A DNA stretch of 64,000 bases from Thalassolituus maritimus (GTDB lineage: Bacteria > Pseudomonadota > Gammaproteobacteria > Pseudomonadales > Oceanobacteraceae): assembly GCF_900156675.1 (NCBI RefSeq), contig NZ_FTOH01000005.1, positions 1 to 64,000 on the forward strand, written 5' to 3'. Below, one piece after another: positions 51,407-60,737 of the stretch (the stretch's first letter is position 1; every line of letters begins with the position of its first letter). The translations under genes were made by a program, and so were the position numbers. The notes under the pieces were generated by a model. It was not told where the DNA came from. It ran no database searches and saw nothing but the letters and a program-made list of their open reading frames with translations.

Positions 51407-52665
51407 ATAAACGCGTCGCAATCATTGGTTCAGGTATCGCAGGATTAACCTGCGCCTGGTTATTAAGAGAGAAGTACGATGTCTCTCTTTATGAAGCAAA
51501 TGACTATGCCGGTGGTCATACTCAAACGACAGACGTTGAGGTTAACGGCACCACCTGGCCAGTGAACACCGGGTTTATCGTATACAACGACTGGACGTAC
51601 CCGAACTTTATCCGCCTTATGGATTTGCTCGGTGTTAAAAGTGAAGAGTCGGACATGAGCTTCAGCGTAAAGTGCGAGCAGTCCGGGCTGGAGTACAATG
51701 GCCATACCCTTAATACGTTGTTCGCTCAACGCAGAAATATCCTGAAGCCTTCTTTCTGGGGCATGATCCGAGACATCCTGAAATTCAATAAAGAAACCAG
51801 GGAAGAACTCGCCAACGACAGCGTCGACCAGACTGAAACGCTCGGCGGTTACCTGCAGCGGAAAGGCTACGGCGAGGCTTTCAGAACAAAATACATCATT
51901 CCTATGGGGGCCGCAGTCTGGTCAGCCAGTGAAGAAATGATGATGCAATTCCCGGTCTATTTTTTCCTTCGCTTTTTCAATAACCATGGCATGTTGAGTG
52001 TTGATGAACGCCCGCAGTGGCGGGTCATTTCGAACGGTTCGCGCAGTTATGTGACACGCATACTCGAAGATCTGCCCGAAGATCAGGTTCATCTGAATAC
52101 GCCAATTGACGGCGTCAGCCGCTCTAAAGGCGGAGTCATAGTCAGCAGCCACAGGGGGCATGAGCACTTCGATGAAGTTATCTTTGCCTGCCACAGTGAT
52201 CAGGCACTGGGGATGCTGAAAGACGCAACCAGCGATGAGAAAGATATTCTCGGTGCTATTCCTTACAAAATGAACGACGTCGTCCTGCACACAGACGAAA
52301 CCATCTTACCCAAGCGTCGATTGGCGTGGGCCTCCTGGAATTATCATATTGGAGAAGAGAGTCAGGATTCGGTCGCAGTGACCTATTACATGAACCGGTT
52401 GCAGAACTTCGATGACGCTCCGGTTGATTTTTGTGTCACGCTGAATAAAACAGAAGCGATCGATCCCGATAAAATCATTCGACAGTTCCGCTACGCGCAT
52501 CCGGTATTTACTCTGGAAGGTATGGCCGCGCAACACAGGCACAGCGAGATCAGCGGCAAAAACCACTCGCATTTCTGTGGCGCTTACTGGTTTAACGGTT
52601 TCCACGAGGACGGTGTGAAAAGTGCTCTGCGTGTGACTGAAGCACTGGGAGTTCCTCTGCCATGA
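51403..52665 (+). CDS. FAD-dependent amine-oxidase-fold oxidoreductase of the Cfa/DUF1365 cluster
   Basis: A 420-residue protein with the dinucleotide motif RVAIIGSGIAGLTCAWLL, then YEANDYAGGHTQTTDVEVNGTTWPVNTGFIVYNDWTYPNF, typical of the flavin proteins that pair with DUF1365 and cyclopropane-synthase-like genes. The C-terminus has the flavin-contacting HFCGAYWFNGFHEDG. A related set in Rhodobacter singlet-oxygen regulons is linked to modified fatty acids, including furan fatty acids, as I recall. A role oxidising or desaturating a membrane acyl chain is inferred. It overlaps both neighbours by ATGA. Confidence 0.88.
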   Translation: MNKRVAIIGSGIAGLTCAWLLREKYDVSLYEANDYAGGHTQTTDVEVNGTTWPVNTGFIVYNDWTYPNFIRLMDLLGVKSEESDMSFSVKCEQSGLEYNGHTLNTLFAQRRNILKPSFWGMIRDILKFNKETREELANDSVDQTETLGGYLQRKGYGEAFRTKYIIPMGAAVWSASEEMMMQFPVYFFLRFFNNHGMLSVDERPQWRVISNGSRSYVTRILEDLPEDQVHLNTPIDGVSRSKGGVIVSSHRGHEHFDEVIFACHSDQALGMLKDATSDEKDILGAIPYKMNDVVLHTDETILPKRRLAWASWNYHIGEESQDSVAVTYYMNRLQNFDDAPVDFCVTLNKTEAIDPDKIIRQFRYAHPVFTLEGMAAQHRHSEISGKNHSHFCGAYWFNGFHEDGVKSALRVTEALGVPLP

Positions 52666-53564
52666 GCATGACCCAGAGTGCGATATTTACCGGCACAGTT
52701 CGTCACAGACGTTTTCATCCAATTAAACACGCTTTGAATTACAGCGCATTCATGGTGTGGCTGAATCTGGATGAGGCGGATGATGTGCTGCAACGCTCTG
52801 CACTCTGGGGTCAATCCCGCTTTTCTCTTGCACGCTTTCGTCGTGAGGATTACTTCACGCTTCCTGACCTGCCAAATTCATCAACAGCAGATAACCTGAA
52901 GCTGCACGTCAGTGAAGCCTTTCGGCGTGAAACAGGTATAAAGCCTGAACATATTTGTATGATGACCAATCTGCGCTATTTCGGTTATCTGATTAACCCT
53001 GTCACCTTCTATTACGCCTACGCTGCTGATGGAAAACATCTGGGTATTCTTTCCGAGATCACCAATACTCCTTGGGATGAGCGATTTCACTACACACTCC
53101 TCAGCCAACAGGCGGCCAGCCATACAACCGACACGAGTGCCGATTCAACAGAAAAATCCCGTGGAATAAAGCCTGAGCACACTCTGCAACATGCGGATGG
53201 CCACCAGCGACATCGCTACCGTTTCAATAAAGTTTTTCATGTATCACCGTTCAACCCGCTGGATATGACGTATATCTGGAGCATGCCGGAGGTGACGGAC
53301 GGCTGCCTGATTCATATGCAGACGATGAATCAGGGCAGACTCGACTTCGATGCCACAATGAACATGAACAGACAGCCCATGACATCGGGAACGATGCGCA
53401 GAATTTTACTTCAGTACCCTCTGATGACGATGAAGGTTGTCTGGGGAATCTACAGTAATGCATTGCGCCTGTGGCTTAAGAAAAGCCCTTTCTACGATCA
53501 CCCTGACAATGATCCTGAGCAGGACCACAAAAAATCTATCGCCCCACGACAGGAGCACTTATGA
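52662..53564 (+). CDS. DUF1365 family protein
   Basis: A 300-residue protein. Typical DUF1365 segments are GTVRHRRFHPIKHALNYSAFMVWLNLDE, MMTNLRYFGYLINPVTFYYAY, RYRFNKVFHVSPFNPLDMTYIW and a C-terminal ILLQYPLMTMKVVWGIYSNALRLWLK that could associate with membrane. There is no known activity. It almost always lies between the flavin oxidoreductase and the Cfa-type methyltransferase, as here, suggesting one pathway on lipid chains. It starts by ATGA overlap and ends in an ATGA overlap with the methyltransferase. Confidence 0.9.
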   Translation: MSMTQSAIFTGTVRHRRFHPIKHALNYSAFMVWLNLDEADDVLQRSALWGQSRFSLARFRREDYFTLPDLPNSSTADNLKLHVSEAFRRETGIKPEHICMMTNLRYFGYLINPVTFYYAYAADGKHLGILSEITNTPWDERFHYTLLSQQAASHTTDTSADSTEKSRGIKPEHTLQHADGHQRHRYRFNKVFHVSPFNPLDMTYIWSMPEVTDGCLIHMQTMNQGRLDFDATMNMNRQPMTSGTMRRILLQYPLMTMKVVWGIYSNALRLWLKKSPFYDHPDNDPEQDHKKSIAPRQEHL

Positions 53565-54811
53565 AAACACTAACCGTGACCGCCGAAAACATGCCCTGGA
53601 TTGATCGGTTTTGCCGTAACGGGCTGATCGATACGCTTCAGAAACTTCACACTGGATCTCTGGAAATTGTCGAGGGTGATAACACATTGCAATTCGGTAA
53701 AGCCGGGTCTGACATGCACTCACGCATCGAGATTCTGGATAGTGAGGCTTACCGCAGCATTGCACTGAACGGCAGCGTGGGCGCTGGTGAATCCTACATG
53801 ACTGGTGACTGGACCTGCTCAGATCTCCCGATGCTGATCCGGATTCTGTCCCGCAACAAAGACGTCGTCGACCAGATAGACAGCGGCCTGGCGAATCTGG
53901 GTAAGTTTGCCCTTAAATGGCTGCACTCACTCAACCGCAATACTGAAAAAGGTTCACGACGCAATATCGCTGCACACTATGACCTGGGCAATGATATGTT
54001 TGAACTCTTTCTTGACCCGACCATGATGTATTCCAGCGGTATTTTCCCAAGCACAGATGCCACTATGGAAGAAGCCTCGGTGTATAAACTGGACCGTATC
54101 TGCAAAAAGCTCGACCTGCAGCCAACAGATCACTTGGTGGAAATTGGTACCGGCTGGGGAAGCATGGCCATCCACGCGGCGAAACATTACGGCTGTAAGG
54201 TAACCACAACGACTATTTCCGAACAGCAATACGCATGGGCCGAAGAGAAGGTCAAAGCGGAAGGCCTGGAAGACAAAATCACCCTACTCAAAAAGGACTA
54301 CCGCGCACTCGAAGGTGAGTTCGATAAGCTGGTTTCTATTGAGATGATTGAAGCCGTGGGCTGGGAATATCTGGATACCTACACAGCGACTATAAGCCGA
54401 CTACTGAAGCCTGAAGGCATGGCCCTGATTCAGGCGATCACAATTGAAGATCAACGTTACGAGCAAGCGAAAAAAGACGTCGATTTTATTAAGCGTTATA
54501 TCTTCCCAGGTAGTTTTATTCCTTGTGTGACCGCTATTCAGAACTCATTCACTCAATGTACCGATATGAAAATGGCTCACATGGAGGATATAACTCCTCA
54601 TTACGCCAGAACTCTTGATGCATGGCGAAAACGTTTCCTCGCCAATAAGAATGAGATTATGGCGAAGGGGTACGGTGAAGACTTCATTCGTCTCTGGGAT
54701 TTCTACTTTGCCTACTGTGAGGGAGGGTTCGCTGAGCGGGTTATTGGTGATGTGCACCTGATGTTCGCCAAACCACTCAATCGCAGTGAACCGGTACTTG
54801 GTAACCTCTGA
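53561..54811 (+). CDS. Cyclopropane-fatty-acyl-phospholipid synthase-family methyltransferase
   Basis: A 416-residue SAM-dependent enzyme. An N-terminal domain (about 1-120) precedes AAHYDLGNDMFELFLDPTMMYSSGIF and the SAM motif LVEIGTGWGSMAIHAAKHYG, then IEMIEAVGWEYLDTY and, near the end, FYFAYCEGGFAERVIGDVHLMF. It methylates double bonds of membrane acyl chains to give cyclopropane or methyl-branched products. Within this cluster it may instead make a methylated intermediate for further oxidation by the flavin protein. Its stop shares one base with the DUF2878 start. Confidence 0.92.
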   Translation: MKTLTVTAENMPWIDRFCRNGLIDTLQKLHTGSLEIVEGDNTLQFGKAGSDMHSRIEILDSEAYRSIALNGSVGAGESYMTGDWTCSDLPMLIRILSRNKDVVDQIDSGLANLGKFALKWLHSLNRNTEKGSRRNIAAHYDLGNDMFELFLDPTMMYSSGIFPSTDATMEEASVYKLDRICKKLDLQPTDHLVEIGTGWGSMAIHAAKHYGCKVTTTTISEQQYAWAEEKVKAEGLEDKITLLKKDYRALEGEFDKLVSIEMIEAVGWEYLDTYTATISRLLKPEGMALIQAITIEDQRYEQAKKDVDFIKRYIFPGSFIPCVTAIQNSFTQCTDMKMAHMEDITPHYARTLDAWRKRFLANKNEIMAKGYGEDFIRLWDFYFAYCEGGFAERVIGDVHLMFAKPLNRSEPVLGNL

Positions 54812-55335
54812 TGTCTGCGTCTCAGCTGAAGATCATTAATGCCGTGGCGTTCCAGCTTTGCTGGTTTGCGTGTGTACTGGGCGGCAGCCTGTGGGCGCTC
54901 CCTGCTGTACTGGCATTTATGATCTGGCACCGACAGGTCGCGACCAGAGCAGAATGGCTGTTTATCTCGATACTCAGTCTCTGTGGTATTGCTTTGGACA
55001 CAGTCTGGTATCAACTCGGGATCTTCAGCTTTGAGAACTACTCCATGCCGGTTATTCCAGCCTGGCTCGCGCTGTTGTGGCTCGCCTTTGCTTCGACGCT
55101 TTTCCATTCGCTATACGTAATTTTCTCCAGAATCTGGCTCATTGTGCCTCTGGCTGCGATATCCGCCCCGATCAGCTACTACGCAGGTCAGGAGTTCGGA
55201 GCCATCGCCCTTGGCAGCAACGCCCTTTGGGTCATTTCAGCGTCTTGGGGCAGCCTGATGCTGATCGCATCACTTGCACTTTCGCATCAGTTTCCTTCAG
55301 TGATTTCATCCACGACTCAGAGAGAAGAGCCGTGA
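54811..55335 (+). CDS. DUF2878 family integral membrane protein
   Basis: A 174-residue, very hydrophobic protein with five or six predicted membrane helices. Characteristic segments are NAVAFQLCWFACVLGG near the start and DTVWYQLGIFSF, then PAWLALLWLAFASTLFHSL. DUF2878 proteins are recurrent in this light/stress cluster and have no known activity; a membrane partner for the lipid enzymes is inferred. It starts at TGATG shared with the methyltransferase stop and ends in a GTGA overlap. Confidence 0.88.
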   Translation: MSASQLKIINAVAFQLCWFACVLGGSLWALPAVLAFMIWHRQVATRAEWLFISILSLCGIALDTVWYQLGIFSFENYSMPVIPAWLALLWLAFASTLFHSLYVIFSRIWLIVPLAAISAPISYYAGQEFGAIALGSNALWVISASWGSLMLIASLALSHQFPSVISSTTQREEP

Positions 55336-56030
55336 TTAAGTATCTTACGACTGCCTTATTAGTTTCTTTATCCAGCCTGCTGGCCGCGGAAGAATCGGTT
55401 CTATCCTACCGAGGTGATGCATTCAGTCTGGAGGGCGGCGAACTTCTTTATACGGAATATCACGAGTTAACCACTAAAGACGGCCGGCCCGTTGCCCGTG
55501 AGACCCGCTATCAGACGTCAGATACCGAAGAGTTCGCACAAAAGCGGAATCAATACGGTGAAAATCCGGCCGCTCCCGACTTTAACCTCAATGACACACG
55601 CTACGGTTATTCTGAGAAGGTTACCTATGACAATGGTAAGTGGCGTGTCAGTTACAGTGAGCCTGATGAGTCAGAAAAAGGGACACTGGGATCACCGGAT
55701 TACACTCCGGTGATTGATGCGGGATTCGATGAGTTTGTACGTTCGGTGTGGCCAAAGTTGCTGAAGGACAAAACCGTCCGGTTTTCGTTCGCGGTACCTT
55801 CAAGGCTTGAATGGGTTAATTTCCGGCTGATTCCTCTGCAGCGTAAAGAGGGAAAACTGACAGTCGAAATGCGATTAAGCTCCAGACTGCTGTCCTGGCT
55901 CCTTGAGCCAGTTGAGCTGACCTATGATGAAAAAACTCAGCGACTCCTGACCTACCGTGGCCTTACGAATATCAGAGATAAGGACGGAGAGGGCATCAAG
56001 GCTGAAATCCGATACACTTACCCGGATTAA
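55332..56030 (+). CDS. Predicted periplasmic protein of the light-type operon, function unknown
   Basis: A 232-residue protein from a GTG that overlaps the DUF2878 stop; an upstream in-frame extension would run through the preceding gene. The signal peptide is about 1-19 (ending SLLAAEE). The mature part looks all-beta, with repeating strands such as LLYTEYHELTTKDGRPVARETRY and WRVSYSEPDESEKG. It has no lipobox and no Cys. I do not recognise a family with confidence. It may carry or sense a lipid on its way to the outer membrane, purely from context. TBDR follows after 23 bp. Confidence 0.75.
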   Translation: MIKYLTTALLVSLSSLLAAEESVLSYRGDAFSLEGGELLYTEYHELTTKDGRPVARETRYQTSDTEEFAQKRNQYGENPAAPDFNLNDTRYGYSEKVTYDNGKWRVSYSEPDESEKGTLGSPDYTPVIDAGFDEFVRSVWPKLLKDKTVRFSFAVPSRLEWVNFRLIPLQRKEGKLTVEMRLSSRLLSWLLEPVELTYDEKTQRLLTYRGLTNIRDKDGEGIKAEIRYTYPD

Positions 56031-56053
56031 ACGACGACTAAAAGGAATGGAAG

Positions 56054-58078
56054 ATGCGTCCGTTTGCAGTTCCGCTGATCATTGCCATCAGCGCTCAGGC
56101 CGTACAGCTTCATGCAGAGGTCACGCTGGATAAAGTGACCACCAGTGGGGAAGAAGTCGAATCTTCCCGCCCTACTACAGAAAAGCTATTAAAAATCCCG
56201 GGCGCCGGTAATGATCCTCTCAGAGCTCTGGAGGCTCTGCCCGGCGTCGTCTTTGGTAATGGGCGCGAAGCCGCTCCAGCGGTTCGGGGATCTTCGCCCG
56301 ACGATAACGCCTACTACCTCGATTTTCTGCCCGTGGGTTATCTGTTTCATAACGATGGTTCGAGCATTGTCAATGACGCTCTGGTCGAGGGTTTTGAGCT
56401 CTACCCCGCCGCCTTTGGTCCGGAATTTAATAATGCCACCGGCGCAGTAATTACGGCCGATTCACGATCCCCTTATTTTGATGACCAACAGACCATCGTC
56501 GACTTAAGCTTGTTACGCGCTGGGGTTCTGTTTGATGTTCCCGTCAATGAATCCAATGCCGCATTTCTGAGCGCTCGTATGAGCCTGTTTCAGTACTATC
56601 TCGAAAACCTGGTCGATGACGAGGATTTCGAATTCACTACGGTGCCTGAATTTTACGACTATCAGGGCGCATGGGAATACCGACCGGATTCCGTGTCTGC
56701 GCTTCGTTTCCAGGCCATTGGTGCCCGGGATAAAGCCGGCTTCGATTTCCCCGAAGACTCTGATTTTGTTCAACAGGACCCCGCGCTCAGCGGTGGGCTG
56801 GAGGCCGAACAGTACTTTAATAGTCAGGGCGTTGTTTACGAGCGATTCTTTTCTTCAGGTCTGAGTATGAAAACCGGCATATCTCAATTGGAAGAAAGCT
56901 TCGAGTTCAGTATCGGACAAGGTAATTTTATCGACGCAAAAAGCAATCGCTACGGTCTGCGCTCGCAATTTATCTATCCGGTTTCTTTGTCGCATGAACT
57001 TCAGTTTGGTGCTGAATATTCTGAACAGAACATTAATTACAAGGGTCGCTTTTCCGCGCCGCCTTGTGATGAGTTTTCGAGCGATTGCCGTCTTGTGACT
57101 GCGACTGAGGAATTGACAGGGGCGGGCAGTTTCGCCATTCGTGAGTTCAATGCGAACCTTGCTGACCAATGGGATATTCTCCCAGTATGGCAGCTGACGC
57201 CGGGGGTGCTTGCCTCCTATAACGAATTTACCGAAAACAGCTATCTGGAACCTCGCCTCAATAGCCGCGTCCGCGTAGCACAGCCATTGACGTGGACGCT
57301 CGGGTTTGGTGAGTATCATGCTTTGTCGGGCAACCCCGGGCAGTACACGCCAGAATTCGGGAACCCCGACATCAACGAAACCCGTTCGACACACTACGAA
57401 ACAGGCCTCGAGTATCAGATCAAAGATGGCCTGAATCTGACGTCAGAGCTTTACTACAAAGACATCAAAGACATTGTCGTGTCACGCGCTCCACAGAATA
57501 ACTATCCCAGCCTGACGACCGAGGAGTACAACTCCCTGCCACGCTATACCAATGACGGCAGCGGTCAATCATGGGGCGTAGAAACCCTGGTGAATGCGGA
57601 TTACAGCGACCGTTGGTATGGCTGGGTATCGATGACACTCTCTCGCACCGAGCGGAGTAACAACATCACCGATGAGAACTTTCGCTACTCCTACGATAAA
57701 CCCATCGTCATAAATGCAGTCGGCAATTATCGCTGGAATGACCGCTGGACCTTCGGCCTGAAATGGCGCTATGAGAGCGGTCAACTGGTCACTCCACTTG
57801 AAGGCGTAGAAGAAGACAGCGAAACATCTGGCCTGTTCAATCCTATCTACGGCGACCCATTCTCTGAGCGGCTTCCAGCCTACCACCGCCTCGACTTCAG
57901 AGCAGACCGTGCCTACCAGTTCAGTCGCTGGAGTATGGACCTCTACTTTGAGGTGATTAACCTCTATGCCCGGGAAAACGTCGTAGGCTACCGTTACCTG
58001 AACGCCGACTACAGTGAACGCGAGGACGTGAACGATCTGCCTCCGATTGCTTCCTTTGGGGTTCGTATGGTCTTCTGA
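56054..58078 (+). CDS. TonB-dependent outer-membrane receptor
   Basis: A 674-residue protein with a signal peptide (about 1-21, ending LHAEV), a plug domain (about 40-155: LRALEALPGVVFGNGREAAPAVRGSSPDDNAYYLDFLPVGYLF), and a 22-strand barrel to the final Phe (FGVRMVF). No clear TonB box is seen. The substrate is unknown; it is on the short side for siderophore receptors and near the size of cobalamin receptors. It lies 23 bp after the preceding gene with AAAGGA upstream and seems to end the long operon. Uptake of a cofactor used by the regulon is one idea. Confidence 0.88.
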   Translation: MRPFAVPLIIAISAQAVQLHAEVTLDKVTTSGEEVESSRPTTEKLLKIPGAGNDPLRALEALPGVVFGNGREAAPAVRGSSPDDNAYYLDFLPVGYLFHNDGSSIVNDALVEGFELYPAAFGPEFNNATGAVITADSRSPYFDDQQTIVDLSLLRAGVLFDVPVNESNAAFLSARMSLFQYYLENLVDDEDFEFTTVPEFYDYQGAWEYRPDSVSALRFQAIGARDKAGFDFPEDSDFVQQDPALSGGLEAEQYFNSQGVVYERFFSSGLSMKTGISQLEESFEFSIGQGNFIDAKSNRYGLRSQFIYPVSLSHELQFGAEYSEQNINYKGRFSAPPCDEFSSDCRLVTATEELTGAGSFAIREFNANLADQWDILPVWQLTPGVLASYNEFTENSYLEPRLNSRVRVAQPLTWTLGFGEYHALSGNPGQYTPEFGNPDINETRSTHYETGLEYQIKDGLNLTSELYYKDIKDIVVSRAPQNNYPSLTTEEYNSLPRYTNDGSGQSWGVETLVNADYSDRWYGWVSMTLSRTERSNNITDENFRYSYDKPIVINAVGNYRWNDRWTFGLKWRYESGQLVTPLEGVEEDSETSGLFNPIYGDPFSERLPAYHRLDFRADRAYQFSRWSMDLYFEVINLYARENVVGYRYLNADYSEREDVNDLPPIASFGVRMVF

Positions 58079-58184
58079 CCCTACAAATTGGATACAGAAT
58101 ACGTTTAATTGTCTCATTTATCTTTTCAATTAATACATAAAGGGCCATACTGTCCAAAGTTAAACATCAAGGAAATACGACAGC

Positions 58185-59126
58185 ATGCAAATAGGTAAAC
58201 GCGAAGAGTTCGATCTCAACGAAATGGCTATCTTCGTTCATGTTGTGGAAGCGGGCAGTTTCACTGGTGCTGCGCGCCACCTGGGCCTACCCAAGTCGAC
58301 TGTCAGCCGCAAGATCACTCAACTGGAAGAACGCCTTGGCGTACGCCTGATTCAGCGCACAACGCGGAGTTTGCGCCTCACTGACACAGGTAATGCTTAC
58401 TACAACCAGTGCGCCCGCATCCTTGGTGAAATCGAAGAAGCGAACATTGCGGTCACACGTATGCAGAGCACACCTACGGGGACTCTTCGCATCACTGCAC
58501 CTGTACTGTTTGGCTCCACCGTGTTATCTGGGCTGATTGCAGACTACTGTGATCAACACCCTCAGGTGACTGTTGATATGGTGCTAAGCGATCAGAAACT
58601 GGATCTGGTTCAGGACGGTATCGATGTAGCCTTCCGCGTCGGAACTCTGGAGGACTCGTCTTTGATTGGCAGACACCTCGGCGATGTGCGCTCTATCCTT
58701 TGTGTCAGCAGTGACTATGTGAAGAAACACGGTGAGCCCAAGCACCCGGACACACTGGGCGAGCATGAGCTGATGACGCTTTCGCAGTGGCCGAACTGGC
58801 AGCTGTGCGGCCCGTCTGGCCAGATGCACAGTCACAACGTGCATGCTCGTATTCAGGTGAATGACTTCGCCAGCCTTTATACTCTGGCGCTTTCCGGTGC
58901 CGGAATTGCCCCGCTGCCAACTCTCATTGCTGCGCCAGCAATTCGCGCAGGCTCACTCATTCAGGTATTGCCCGAATGGCCTTTCGAAGCCAGCCCGATT
59001 CATGCACTCTATCCAAGCAACCGCCACCTTTCGGCGAAGGTGCGCAGTTTCGTAGAATTCGTTATTGAATCCGTCCGCCCTACCCCACCGTGGGAAGTCG
59101 GACACGACATTGCACGCTCCGAATAA
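58185..59126 (+). CDS. LysR-family transcriptional regulator (AaeR/DsdC-like type)
   Basis: A 313-residue protein. The winged helix-turn-helix covers residues 10-70 (FVHVVEAGSFTGAARHLGLPKSTVSRKITQLEERLGVRLIQRTTRSLRLTDTG), followed by the substrate-binding domain with QDGIDVAFRVGTLEDSSLIGRHL. AAGGAAA lies ten bases before the ATG. The gap after the receptor gene is 106 bp, AT-rich, without a clear terminator. The regulated genes are not obvious, since the next gene is on the same strand 18 bp downstream. Confidence 0.92.
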   Translation: MQIGKREEFDLNEMAIFVHVVEAGSFTGAARHLGLPKSTVSRKITQLEERLGVRLIQRTTRSLRLTDTGNAYYNQCARILGEIEEANIAVTRMQSTPTGTLRITAPVLFGSTVLSGLIADYCDQHPQVTVDMVLSDQKLDLVQDGIDVAFRVGTLEDSSLIGRHLGDVRSILCVSSDYVKKHGEPKHPDTLGEHELMTLSQWPNWQLCGPSGQMHSHNVHARIQVNDFASLYTLALSGAGIAPLPTLIAAPAIRAGSLIQVLPEWPFEASPIHALYPSNRHLSAKVRSFVEFVIESVRPTPPWEVGHDIARSE

Positions 59127-59144
59127 TAATTACGAGGTTCAGGG

Positions 59145-60014
59145 ATGAAAACTGTTCTGCTGAGTACGACCGCAACCATTATCACAGCCGCCCTGTTGGC
59201 GGCGTGCTCACCAGAGTCCACCAATACGGACGAAGCGGCTAAGGCTAAGTTGCCGGCTAAACAGGCTGCTACACCTGATGACACTGCGGCAAAACCCAAG
59301 GTCGCACCAACCCGCTCTGCCGCAGAACTGGCTCGTGATCAGTACAGGCATCCTGCAGAAACTTTAATGTTTTTTCAGGTTGAGCCTTCGCATACCGTTG
59401 TTGAATTGTGGCCGGGTGGCGGTTGGTACACCGCGATACTGGCTCCATACCTTAAAAATAACGGACAACTGATCGCTGCACATTTCCCCGCGGACAGTGA
59501 AATCAGTTTTTTCCAGAAGAGCCGTGCCGCATTTAACAAACGCTTTCTCCTGCAACCCGAGCTCTATGGCAATATTTATGTCACCGAGCTGGCGCCGCCG
59601 CAGAAGCTTACAATTGCGCAGGCAGGCGAGGCTGATCGCGTGCTGACCTTCCGCAATGTTCATAATTGGATGCGTAATCGCCAGGAGCAGGCAGTCTTTG
59701 ACGAGGCCTTCCGGGTGCTGAAACAAGGCGGAATACTGGGCGTTGTAGAGCATCGTGCTCCTGACTCATTTTCTCGTGAGGAAATGGTCGAAACCGGCTA
59801 TGTGACTGAATCCTATGTGACACAGCTGGCAATCAATGCGGGCTTCGTTCCGGCCGGTCATTCAGAGATTAACGCTAATCCGAAAGACAGCCGAGACCAC
59901 CCTCATGGCGTCTGGTCGCTGCCACCGACGCTGCGTGGTGGCGATGTAAACCGGGCTGGCTTTATGGCGATGGGTGAAAGTGATCGCATGACGCTTAAGT
60001 TCAGAAAACCCTGA
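59145..60014 (+). CDS. Exported lipoprotein with class I methyltransferase fold
   Basis: A 289-residue protein. The lipoprotein signal ends LLAAC (Cys21) and is followed by a low-complexity Ala/Lys/Thr/Pro linker to about residue 65. The rest matches a class I SAM methyltransferase core, with VVELWPGGGWYTAILAPYL in the cofactor position, DRVLTFRNVHNWM and FRVLKQGGILGVVEHRA. Because SAM is not expected outside the cytoplasm, the fold may be used for something else, or the signal may not be cleaved. It lies 18 bp after lysR and ends convergent with the phosphatase gene. Confidence 0.85.
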   Translation: MKTVLLSTTATIITAALLAACSPESTNTDEAAKAKLPAKQAATPDDTAAKPKVAPTRSAAELARDQYRHPAETLMFFQVEPSHTVVELWPGGGWYTAILAPYLKNNGQLIAAHFPADSEISFFQKSRAAFNKRFLLQPELYGNIYVTELAPPQKLTIAQAGEADRVLTFRNVHNWMRNRQEQAVFDEAFRVLKQGGILGVVEHRAPDSFSREEMVETGYVTESYVTQLAINAGFVPAGHSEINANPKDSRDHPHGVWSLPPTLRGGDVNRAGFMAMGESDRMTLKFRKP

Positions 60015-60027
60015 ACCAAACGCAGGC

Positions 60028-60645
60028 TCAAAGCTCGGCGCCGTCCATGCCGATCATGGTGACCCAGTGCTTGTTCTCGTGGTCGGTGTCCACACGCAAA
60101 CGCAACATGCCAGCGTATGGGATACCCAGTCGATTCATAGCCTCAGGCGCCAATGACAGCAGGTGCTGAGCCATCACCCTCATTACGCCGCCGTGAGTGA
60201 CAATCAGGGTATGTTGTCCTGCATGCTGCTCCAGAATATGCGCCCACCCCTCCAACACCCGCGATTGCAACTGCCCTACCGGTTCTCCGCCGGGAGCGCA
60301 AAAGTTCATTGGGTCTTCCCACAGCTGGCGTACATGGGTCTGCTCCGCTGACATGATTTCTTTGATGGGAACATTCTCCCAGTCACCGTAATCAATCTCG
60401 GCCCAGCGTTCATCGATATGCAAAGGCAAATCAGATTGCCCGGCCACCAATTCTGCACTTTCACTGCAACGGCTCAACGGAGAAGACACAACACGCTGCC
60501 AGTTGCCGGGATTACGGTCCAGCCTTTGCTGAAATTGACGACGCCCATTATCTGTCAGGCGATGATCCGTGCGGCCACGAAATACCTCGCCACCCTCGGG
60601 CTCACCGTGACGAATAACGTCAAGGAACGTGACTATACTGCTCAT
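60028..60645 (-). CDS. Histidine phosphatase family protein (CobC-like)
   Basis: A 205-residue phosphoglycerate-mutase-fold phosphatase. The phospho-acceptor motif is DVIRHGEPEGG (His13), with SSPLSRCSESAEL, the acid in WAEIDYGDWE and the second His in LIVTHGGVMRVMA. The length and DWE motif resemble CobC (alpha-ribazole phosphatase) of cobalamin assembly, but this superfamily is broad. No cobalamin genes adjoin it directly; the CbiX-like gene is 14 kb away. It is transcribed alone and is divergent from the PilZ-like gene. Confidence 0.85.
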   Translation of the reverse strand: MSSIVTFLDVIRHGEPEGGEVFRGRTDHRLTDNGRRQFQQRLDRNPGNWQRVVSSPLSRCSESAELVAGQSDLPLHIDERWAEIDYGDWENVPIKEIMSAEQTHVRQLWEDPMNFCAPGGEPVGQLQSRVLEGWAHILEQHAGQHTLIVTHGGVMRVMAQHLLSLAPEAMNRLGIPYAGMLRLRVDTDHENKHWVTMIGMDGAEL

Positions 60646-60737
60646 TCTTTATCGGGCTCCGGCGAAGATGCTGTCAGTGTCTAGACTTATGAACACATGG
60701 TAACAAATTTACCCGAATCATCTTCAGGAGTATGAAC

